A stretch of DNA of 64,000 bases. Origin: Epilithonimonas arachidiradicis (GTDB taxonomy: Bacteria > Bacteroidota > Bacteroidia > Flavobacteriales > Weeksellaceae). The notes beneath the pieces are model-generated. The model was not told where the DNA came from. It saw nothing but the letters and a program-made list of their open reading frames with translations, and did not search any database. Numbering within the stretch: position 1 is the stretch's first letter; each line of letters begins with the position of its first letter. Both the position numbers and the translations under genes were made by a program. The DNA lies in NCBI RefSeq assembly GCF_003610695.1, contig NZ_RAQH01000002.1, forward strand, positions 124,001-188,000, written 5' to 3'. This document shows, piece after piece, positions 17,973 to 25,128 of the stretch.

Positions 17973-19930
17973 GAACTTATTTATTAATCATTACATTGCT
18001 TTTCTCAAGCATCGTTTCTTCACAAAAGTTTCTTGATCCGCCAAAATTGGATATTGAGGATCTTAAATTAACTTCATATGCTAAAAACACATCTGAGCCT
18101 GCAGAAGTTCTTTATAAATCCTATCACTACTACATCACCGAGGGTGACTTACATCTGGATGTGATCAGCAGGGTGAAAATTTATAAAAAAGATGATGCTA
18201 AAAAATTCCTGGAAGAAGAGATATATACTTACATGGGTAAGAATAACAATATAGAGAAAGTCACTTCTCTGAAAGTTAATACATATAATCTCGAAAACGG
18301 TAAAATAGCAACTACTACAGTTGATAAAAATTCTAAATATCAGTCAAAAGAGAATAAAAATTATTCTGTAACCAAGTTTGCGTTTGAGAATGTGAAAGAT
18401 GGCTCTATCGTAGAATATAAATATTCGGTTCTGTCGCCATTTTTGTATGTCATCCCTAGAGTAATGGTAGAAGATGTAGCGCCTATCCGCTATTTCGAAT
18501 ATGTTTTTGATGCGCCAAAACACTTTGGCTATAACATCAACTACAAAGGAACGCTCAATCCGCAGAAGAGAGACGTAAGTGAAAAGGTATTATACGGAAC
18601 AGAAGCCAGAACCTATCGTTTTGCCTACAAAGATATTGCAGCCTATAAGGATGAAAAATATGTTAATAATATCGATAATTACAGAACTTCTATCAGAGCG
18701 GAACTTAATTCGACAGACTTTCCAATTACAAGCAATGGCGCATATAATACGGGTATCTCTGGCGGATTCAAATCTTATGGGATTTCTTGGTCAGATATTA
18801 GAAAACAATTATATGAAGACGAAAATTTTGGTGATGAGTTGAAAAGGACCAATCTTGTAAAAGAAATCCTTCCCGAGGATATCAAATCAATAAAAGATAA
18901 AAAAGAAAGAGCCGCAGCTGTCTTGAAGTTTGCTCAAAACAAATACAAATGGAATGGAGAATACGGCGCTTTTACGGATAAAGGTATCAAGCAGCTCATT
19001 GCTACAAATAGCGGCAACTCTGCAGAGATCAATCTTATGTTGATTTTACTAATGAGAAGCGCCGGACTGGATGCTGAGCCGGTATTGCTCTCTACCATTG
19101 GGAGAGGTTTATTAACATCGTATTCTCCGAGTATTGCGATGCTGAATTATGTGATCGCTTTTATAGATTTTGACGGTAAGCCTGTATTATACGATGCAAC
19201 GTCCAAGATGACGACACCTAATCTGATCCGTCCTGCTGCGCTTAATTATTTTGGATTTGTTATGACAAAAACCGATGCAAAGCAAATCAATATCCTTTGC
19301 CCGGAAAAAAGTGTAACATACCTTACTGTAGACGCAAAGCTGAATGCAGATGGTACTTTTGAAGGGAATTTTTCCGACAGGGATACAATGCTGTACGCCA
19401 TGATGAATAGTGAGTCTTACGACAAGGATAAAGAAACTTACCAGAAGGAAAGCTACAAAGAACGTTACAAATTTCCCTACACCAATATCAAATCCGGTAC
19501 GACAGAAAAAGGAGATTTCCAAACCAGCTTCGACTTCGATTCCGATTCTTTTGTGGACGGCATTGGCGGTAAGTTAGTATTTAATCCGTTACTATTTTTA
19601 TACAATAAATCCCACGAATTTGACCAGACTGAAGAGAGACGCTCGCCAATAGAACTCTATACAGGCTACGATAAAATCAAAAAAGTGACCATCACTTTGC
19701 CGGACGGCTATGTTTTTGAAAATGTACCAAAGTCCAAAAAATTCAGAACAGAGGATAATGCCATCCAATATGTTTACAAAGTAACGCAGGAAGGCAATAA
19801 ACTGACTGTCGAAACCACAACAACGGTTGAAGATCCGGTTTACCCGAAAGAATATTATCCGGCGTTCAAGCAAATTTTTGATAATATTACGAAGCTGGAA
19901 GGTCAGGTTGTAACAGCTGTTAAGAAATAG
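17969..19930 (+). CDS. DUF3857 / transglutaminase-like paralogue lacking catalytic Cys and His
   Basis: A 653-residue exported protein (signal peptide MRTYLLIITLLFSSIVSSQ) with the same DUF3857 plus transglutaminase-like layout as its upstream neighbour. The site where the family has GDCKD reads SGNSAEINLMLILLMRSAG, putting Ser351 in place of the catalytic Cys. The histidine strand reads MLNYVIAFID, with Tyr where His is expected; the third-site YDATS is kept. The fold is therefore preserved while the triad is lost, which suggests a pseudoenzyme or binding partner. The gene overlaps the upstream one by 4 nt. It could assemble with the active paralogue, but this is inference. Confidence 0.85.
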   Translation: MRTYLLIITLLFSSIVSSQKFLDPPKLDIEDLKLTSYAKNTSEPAEVLYKSYHYYITEGDLHLDVISRVKIYKKDDAKKFLEEEIYTYMGKNNNIEKVTSLKVNTYNLENGKIATTTVDKNSKYQSKENKNYSVTKFAFENVKDGSIVEYKYSVLSPFLYVIPRVMVEDVAPIRYFEYVFDAPKHFGYNINYKGTLNPQKRDVSEKVLYGTEARTYRFAYKDIAAYKDEKYVNNIDNYRTSIRAELNSTDFPITSNGAYNTGISGGFKSYGISWSDIRKQLYEDENFGDELKRTNLVKEILPEDIKSIKDKKERAAAVLKFAQNKYKWNGEYGAFTDKGIKQLIATNSGNSAEINLMLILLMRSAGLDAEPVLLSTIGRGLLTSYSPSIAMLNYVIAFIDFDGKPVLYDATSKMTTPNLIRPAALNYFGFVMTKTDAKQINILCPEKSVTYLTVDAKLNADGTFEGNFSDRDTMLYAMMNSESYDKDKETYQKESYKERYKFPYTNIKSGTTEKGDFQTSFDFDSDSFVDGIGGKLVFNPLLFLYNKSHEFDQTEERRSPIELYTGYDKIKKVTITLPDGYVFENVPKSKKFRTEDNAIQYVYKVTQEGNKLTVETTTTVEDPVYPKEYYPAFKQIFDNITKLEGQVVTAVKK

Positions 19931-19937
19931 TAAAACA

Positions 19938-19977
19938 AATCCCAGGAATTATTTCTCGGGATTCTTTCTTTTTATAT
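19938..19977 (+). terminator. Probable terminator after the transglutaminase-like pair
   Basis: AATCCC and GGGATT close an imperfect stem with a large internal loop; the tail is TCTTTCTTTTTAT. Confidence 0.5.
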
Positions 19978-20087
19978 TAATAATTCTTATTCAATATCTG
20001 CATGTAAAAGCCAGAATGATAAATTGGTAATAGCAATAAGTCAACAAAATAATAAAGCTCTTTTGGGTGACCTATAAAAATTTTCCC

Positions 20088-20256
20088 GAACGCTTCCTGC
20101 ACCCTAGCGACAAGCTTTCGTAGTTTCCACAAAAGCTTCCTGCACCCTAGCGACAAGCTTTCGTAGTTTCCACAAAAGCTTGCTGCACCCCTGCAACAAG
20201 GTTTCATAACTTCTCGGAAGCTTCCCGCACCCCTGCGACAAGCTTTTGGGAAAAAC
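20088..20256. repeat. Four tandem 43-nt repeats
   Basis: Units begin at 20088, 20131, 20174 and 20217 (the last about 40 nt). Units 1 and 2 differ only in their first few bases; units 3 and 4 have diverged. Each unit holds AAGCTT-like palindromes near both ends flanking a TGCACCC[TC] core, so each can form a hairpin. They sit between two convergent genes. The role is unknown. Confidence 0.85.
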
Positions 20257-20296
20257 TAGATGGGCTTCGCAACCTTGCGTGGCATTTTCTGACAGG

Positions 20297-23200
20297 TTAG
20301 ATGTAAATTACATCCATCTTCACAACTTTCTTTCCAAATTGTTCCAGCTTATTTTTATAAGTTTCCACTTGTTTCTGGTCTTTCGCCTTTTCTTCGCCAG
20401 TTTTGAAATCTACAATGATAACACCATTTTCAGTTTCAATCAAGCGGTCTGGACGGTAAGTTTTGGATTGCTCATTTTCTGTTGCAAACATTTCTCTTTC
20501 ATTGATGATTTTCAGATTCTCTTCAAAGTAAACAGAATAATTCACATCATTAAGTACATTTTCAATCCTTTCCAAAATTGATTTTTGTTCTTCATTGGTA
20601 ATGATACCTTCCAGAAGATATGCGTTTAGAACTTTGGGAACATCTTTTCTGGTCTTTATTTTAGACAAAATCTCATGCGTGAAAATTCCCATACGTACGT
20701 GTTCTACGCGATTTTGATAATTTTTAGAAGTCGTAGCAATTTCGATATTCGATGCTTTTTCAGTTTTCTGAGAAATTGAATTGATGTTTTCCGAGATATA
20801 TTCTTTCTTCGCCTTTCTTTTTTGTTTTGCCAGGTCACTAACAGGAAAGATATCAAACGAATCTAATTTTTCTCCGTTCTCTGTCGACTGAAACTCTGTC
20901 ACAAAATCAAATAATTCAAGATGATTAGAAGATTTGCTCGGCTTTTCCAGGTACAAGAAAAGCTGCTCCACAGGTCTTGTAGTTGCTACATATTGGATGC
21001 AGAAGCGATCAATCTTATTCCGGTAAGAATTTTCAAAATTGAATTGAGCCAAACCTTCGTCATACGTTTCCAGCTCGGAAGAAAACTGAGTCAAAATCAC
21101 GGTTTTCAATTCATCTTCACTGTTGAGGTTGTACCATTCGGAGAATTTTTTGTCGCTGTTTTCGTTTCGCATCGGGATAAAAACAACAGGAAACTCAAGA
21201 CCTTTAGCTTTGTGAATGGTCATAATCTGAACGGCATCGATATTCTCACTCGCCTGGATGCTGATTTTCGAAGCTTCGTCATCCCAGAATTTCAGGAATT
21301 CTTTCAATGTAGCACCAGCATTTTGCGTGTAATTGAAAAGCATTTCCAGAAAGTTAAGAAGGAAATCTGTTTCCTTATTTTCAACCGAAAATTCCTGAAT
21401 GTAGTATTCGATGAAATTATAAAGATTCAGTTGCGGAACATCATTTTGGATCAATTTAATATGATAATGAGAATCGATATAATTTTCGATTTCTGACTTC
21501 GATTCCAGGTTTAAAATGGTTTTGATTTCAGAGGTGAAATCTGTCATTGTGATTCTGCCGGAAACATTCAGAAAGTACATCATTTTAACCAGAAACTGAC
21601 GATTCTTCGGTGTGATTTCCCACTTCAAATATTCAATCAAAGCTTTGATTGTAAAAGATAAATCCAATGTCAATCCTTTCTCAGAAATGGTTTTGATATG
21701 GGTTTCTTTTCCATTGTATTGGACTTTCAGATTTCCTAATAGTTGGGAATAATTGAAAATATCATTATTTCCTCGGCAAAGAATTGTGATGTCTGAAAAT
21801 GAGAATCCATTATCCAGACATTCCTGGATGTCATTGCGCATTTTCTCAGCAGATTCTTCATAAAAAACAGATTTCACCGAGTTTTCCAAAAGATGGACTT
21901 TGACTCGACCTTCCAGGTTGGATTGTGCTTCCTGAACAGCATTTTCACCAAAGATTTTTTGATGCTCATTATTCAAAGCCTGAGACATAAAATCATACAA
22001 CCGATTATTGAAGTCGACAATATTCTTAGCGCTTCGCCAATTGAATCTGAGGTGTTCAGCGGTTGCAAATTTTGGAGTGATCTCTTTTTGATTAATAATA
22101 TTCAGCATCAGTTCACTTTCGCCACCGCGGAATCGGTAGATACTCTGTTTCGGGTCGCCGACAATCGTAAAACTCGTATTGTCCGAAGTAATGCTGTTAT
22201 CCCTAAGTGGTAAAAAATTCTGCCATTGCATTGCCGAAGTATCCTGAAACTCATCAAAAAAATAATGCTGAAACTGCGTTCCTACTTTCTCATAAATGAA
22301 TGCAGAAGGTTCATTCCGAAGATTTTCATTAATGATAATGTTAAATTTCGAAAGCAAAACCAAATCATTTTCTTCTTCGATTTCCAATAGCTTTTTCTGG
22401 ATGTCGGCGTTGACTTTCAAAGGCAGAATCGCTTCCAGGATTTTTTCTTTTTTCTGAGAATCGATATAAAGGTTGATAATATCTTTTCGCCAGGAAATAA
22501 GTTGCGGCAGGATTTCCTCGATGTCACTTTGTTTATGTTTTGATTTTGCGGCGGCTCCTTTGAAATAAGTTGTCAATGTTGAATCTTCGTTGGAGGGAAA
22601 AGGAAATCCATCTCTTTTTTTATTATAAAAATCCTGAACTTTTTGGAAAAATCCTCCTAAACCATTCTTACCTTGGGCAAAATCTTCAATATCAATTCCT
22701 CGGGTTTTTATTAATTCTAAAGCTTGTGTCGCAAGTTGCGAGGATTGGATTCTGTTATCACTGATTTTTTTCCGCAACTCATTTTTCTTGTTTTCATAAG
22801 CCTGCCATTCAAAATCTTTATTATCCTGCAAAGGCTGGTAATGAATATCATTCACAAATTTCTTCGCCGAATTATAAAGGGTTTGATTCAGATTGACCCG
22901 CTCATTATTGTCCAGATTGTAATTGACAAAATCCATAAACGCTTCGGAAACAGTTTGTTCTTCACCAATCTCGTCCAGCATCTTGTCCACTGCTTCTATC
23001 AAATAAGGTTCCGGCTGGATTTCCAGATTGAAGTTCTGAGCCAATCCTAATTCATAAGAAAAACTCTTTACCAAGCGGGAGTTGAACTTATCAATCGTTC
23101 CGATGTTAAGCGTAGAGTAGTGGTGTAAAATATAATCGAGAACTTTCTGGGAACGGTGTCTCAAATCATCTAATGTGATTCGGTAGCCTTGTTCTGCAAG

Positions 23201-23446
23201 TGCTTTTTGAATATTTATGAGGTCTTGATTTTCGGAATAGTTTTCTTTTACAAACTCACCAAGATAGAAAAGGATTCTTTCCTTCATTTCGTTGGCGGCT
23301 TTGTTCGTAAACGTTAATGCAATAATAGTTCTGATTGCATCCGATTGATTGGGAAATCTGAGACAGATCATCAACAATCTCTGAACGAGCGTGTAAGTTT
23401 TACCGGAGCCAGCAGATGCGTTGATAACAGAATAAGTATTTTGCAT
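20297..23446 (-). CDS. UvrD-family helicase with C-terminal PD-(D/E)XK nuclease (AddA/RecB-like)
   Basis: A 1049-residue double-strand-break repair helicase-nuclease. Walker A is NASAGSGKT (Lys16), the second motif follows in IIALTFTNKAANEMKERI, Walker B and coupling are in FDEFQDTSAMQW, and later motifs include GDPKQSIYRFRGGE, TIHKAKGLEFPVVF and VATTRPVEQLFL. The C-terminus has MGIFTHEILSKI and RPDRLIE...VIIVDFKTGEE, a RecB/AddA-type nuclease core. The expected AddB-like partner is not in this window. ATG at 23446 is preferred over an upstream TTG (23455), which overlaps the -7 element. With that promoter the mRNA would be almost leaderless. Confidence 0.93.
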   Translation of the reverse strand: MQNTYSVINASAGSGKTYTLVQRLLMICLRFPNQSDAIRTIIALTFTNKAANEMKERILFYLGEFVKENYSENQDLINIQKALAEQGYRITLDDLRHRSQKVLDYILHHYSTLNIGTIDKFNSRLVKSFSYELGLAQNFNLEIQPEPYLIEAVDKMLDEIGEEQTVSEAFMDFVNYNLDNNERVNLNQTLYNSAKKFVNDIHYQPLQDNKDFEWQAYENKKNELRKKISDNRIQSSQLATQALELIKTRGIDIEDFAQGKNGLGGFFQKVQDFYNKKRDGFPFPSNEDSTLTTYFKGAAAKSKHKQSDIEEILPQLISWRKDIINLYIDSQKKEKILEAILPLKVNADIQKKLLEIEEENDLVLLSKFNIIINENLRNEPSAFIYEKVGTQFQHYFFDEFQDTSAMQWQNFLPLRDNSITSDNTSFTIVGDPKQSIYRFRGGESELMLNIINQKEITPKFATAEHLRFNWRSAKNIVDFNNRLYDFMSQALNNEHQKIFGENAVQEAQSNLEGRVKVHLLENSVKSVFYEESAEKMRNDIQECLDNGFSFSDITILCRGNNDIFNYSQLLGNLKVQYNGKETHIKTISEKGLTLDLSFTIKALIEYLKWEITPKNRQFLVKMMYFLNVSGRITMTDFTSEIKTILNLESKSEIENYIDSHYHIKLIQNDVPQLNLYNFIEYYIQEFSVENKETDFLLNFLEMLFNYTQNAGATLKEFLKFWDDEASKISIQASENIDAVQIMTIHKAKGLEFPVVFIPMRNENSDKKFSEWYNLNSEDELKTVILTQFSSELETYDEGLAQFNFENSYRNKIDRFCIQYVATTRPVEQLFLYLEKPSKSSNHLELFDFVTEFQSTENGEKLDSFDIFPVSDLAKQKRKAKKEYISENINSISQKTEKASNIEIATTSKNYQNRVEHVRMGIFTHEILSKIKTRKDVPKVLNAYLLEGIITNEEQKSILERIENVLNDVNYSVYFEENLKIINEREMFATENEQSKTYRPDRLIETENGVIIVDFKTGEEKAKDQKQVETYKNKLEQFGKKVVKMDVIYI

Positions 23447-23452
23447 AGTAAA

Positions 23453-23483
23453 CAAATGTAAGAAAATTGCTTACAGGTTGCAA
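23453..23483 (-). promoter_or_regulatory. Promoter of the AddA/RecB-like gene
   Basis: On the minus strand TACATTTG (23460 to 23453) matches the -7 consensus, with TTG (23483 to 23481) 20 nt upstream. Only 6 nt separate the element from the ATG. Confidence 0.6.
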
Positions 23484-23555
23484 GGTGTATGTGGAATGAT
23501 AGGTTGGGAGAGTTGGAGAGCGGAAAAGCCGGTGTGAAAATTTTTAACTTGGGTT

Positions 23556-23591
23556 TGTTCGTCCTTTGTATATCCTATGTTCGTCCTTTGT
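23556..23591 (+). repeat. 14-bp direct repeat
   Basis: TGTTCGTCCTTTGT occurs at 23556-23569 and again at 23578-23591, 22 nt apart, in the gap between the helicase gene and rnhB. No function is apparent. Confidence 0.6.
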
Positions 23592-23686
23592 TCGATGTAA
23601 AGGTTTTTGATTTTATTAAACTAAAAATAATTATTTTGCTTTAAAATATCGATTAAATTTTTCTTTTGTGTTTTTTTTTTACTTCA

Positions 23687-24280
23687 TCAAATATCAACAT
23701 CGTATTCTAAACGGAATGATTTTCTGTGATGGATATTCGGGCCAAATTTTTTCAAAGCCTTTTGATGTGTTTTGGTACAATAACCGAAATTGGTATTCCA
23801 ACCGTAATCCGGAAATTCATCGTGAAGTTTTATCATCAGATTATCACGGTAGTTTTTAGCTAAAATCGAAGCTGCAGCAATTGAAAGATACTTGCTGTCC
23901 CCTTTGATTATACAATGATGCGGAATGTAATTATAAGGATGAAACTTGTTGCCATCTACCAAAATTAATTCGGGTCTCATATTAAGCTGATCAAGCGCAC
24001 GATGCATGGCGTGCAGGCTGGCATTTAAAATATTATGTTCGTCAATAAATGCCGGAGATAGTTCCGCAATAGCAAAATCAACCGCATTTTCACGGATATA
24101 TAGGTCAAGATTCTGTCTGGCTTTGAAATTTAACGTTTTAGAATCATTAACTAAATTTTGCTTAAAATTTTTATCTACTATTACAGCTGCAGCCACGACA
24201 GGCCCGGCTAAACAGCCTCTGCCCACTTCATCGCAACCGGCTTCTATGAGGGTTTGTGAAAAATTTTGTATTAATGGCAT
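23687..24280 (-). CDS. rnhB: Ribonuclease HII
   Basis: Removes RNA from RNA-DNA hybrids, including single ribonucleotides in DNA. It has 197 residues from ATG 24280; an in-frame TTG 12 nt upstream is less likely. The RNase HII signature EAGCDEVGRGCLAGP supplies Asp17 and Glu18, with further acidic ligands in ELILVDGN and downstream. The SIAAASILAKNYRD helix is characteristic of the type 2 enzymes. It is transcribed away from the plus-strand genes and lies 241 nt upstream (in transcription order) of the helicase gene; cotranscription is uncertain. Confidence 0.95.
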   Translation of the reverse strand: MPLIQNFSQTLIEAGCDEVGRGCLAGPVVAAAVIVDKNFKQNLVNDSKTLNFKARQNLDLYIRENAVDFAIAELSPAFIDEHNILNASLHAMHRALDQLNMRPELILVDGNKFHPYNYIPHHCIIKGDSKYLSIAAASILAKNYRDNLMIKLHDEFPDYGWNTNFGYCTKTHQKALKKFGPNIHHRKSFRLEYDVDI

Positions 24281-24370
24281 TTGAAAAATCAACTTGTAAA
24301 ATTACTAAAATATATTTTTTTTAGCTTATATAATTCTATTTTTACGATATTTGAATATTAAAAAAATATC

Positions 24371-25036
24371 ATGAAAATATATTTGACAACAATTATTACT
24401 ACATTTTCTATTCTACTTTCTGCTCAACAAAGTAGTAATGTAATAAACTCTAGTGGGCTTCCAACAACTGTCGATTTTAATAAAGTTAATTCTATAACCG
24501 GCGGTAAAGTACTAAATTATTCAGATATCCAAGGTACACCCTATATGTATAAGGATTATAAAAAAATAAAAATTGGCGAATTTGCAGATATTATCCCAGC
24601 ACGTTATAACGCATATACAGATGAAATTGAAATAAAATTAAATGAAAAAGTCCAATCTCTTCCAAAGGAAAAAGCTTATTCACATATTAAATTTCTTGAT
24701 TCAAATGAAATGCTAATGTATGTTGTAGATAATACACAAAAAGGATATTTTTATGTTTTGTCTGATGGCGATATAAAGCTATTAAGAAAAAATGCAATAA
24801 GGTTTATTGATGAACAACCAGCGCAAAGCAGTTATGCTACCCCCCAGCCTGCGAAATTTATAGAATTAAAACCAACTTATTTCTTCTATAAGGATTCTCA
24901 ATTGCTTCCGATAAAAAAAGAAAATGATTTAGTAACATTTTTTCCACAAAGAGATATAAAAAAAATATTGAAGGACCGAAAACTAAAGTTAGAAAATGAG
25001 AAAGATTTAGTAATATTGACTAATTTACTCAATTAA
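24371..25036 (+). CDS. Small secreted protein of unknown function
   Basis: A 221-residue protein with a signal peptide (MKIYLTTIITTFSILLSAQ). The mature part is lysine-rich and mixed alpha/beta, with no recognised domain, no lipobox and no T9SS domain, so it is probably periplasmic. Features include VDFNKVNSITGGKVLNYSD and a C-terminal charged helix (FFPQRDIKKILKDRKLKLEN). It lies 92 nt upstream of the first SusC gene and in the same direction, but that gene has its own promoter, so a link to nutrient uptake is only suggested. A near-consensus -7 element GATATTTG lies at 24346-24353. Confidence 0.7.
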   Translation: MKIYLTTIITTFSILLSAQQSSNVINSSGLPTTVDFNKVNSITGGKVLNYSDIQGTPYMYKDYKKIKIGEFADIIPARYNAYTDEIEIKLNEKVQSLPKEKAYSHIKFLDSNEMLMYVVDNTQKGYFYVLSDGDIKLLRKNAIRFIDEQPAQSSYATPQPAKFIELKPTYFFYKDSQLLPIKKENDLVTFFPQRDIKKILKDRKLKLENEKDLVILTNLLN

Positions 25037-25074
25037 AAAAATTATTTCATGTGATTTTAATCGAATTTTAATTT

Positions 25075-25102
25075 TTTGTTTCAAAAAAAATTAACATATT
25101 TG
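25075..25102 (+). promoter_or_regulatory. Promoter of first susC-susD pair
   Basis: TTTG (25075-25078), a 16-nt spacer, then CATATTTG (25095-25102), one base from the TAnnTTTG consensus. The ATG follows at 25129. Confidence 0.5.
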
Positions 25103-25128
25103 TCACTCAAATATAAAATTTTGTTAAA

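Larger units (their letters stand above)
19931..20296. other. Gene-free stretch with terminator and tandem repeats
   Basis: This 366-nt stretch between convergent genes holds a probable terminator (19938-19977), four tandem 43-nt repeats (20088-20256) and no convincing gene. A minus-strand open frame over 19977-20207 is produced by the repeats. Confidence 0.7.

Noticed and set aside
19977-20207. Minus-strand open frame of 76 codons (MKPCCRGAASFCGNYESL start)
   Set aside because: It is read through the 43-nt tandem repeats, so its internal repetition comes from them; composition is not protein-like and it overlaps the terminator region.
20088-20256. Tandem 43-nt units as a CRISPR array
   Set aside because: There are no spacers: the units are directly adjacent, and no cas genes are nearby.
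20297-23446. AddAB two-subunit operon
   Set aside because: Only the AddA/RecB-like helicase-nuclease is present; no AddB-like gene is adjacent in the window.
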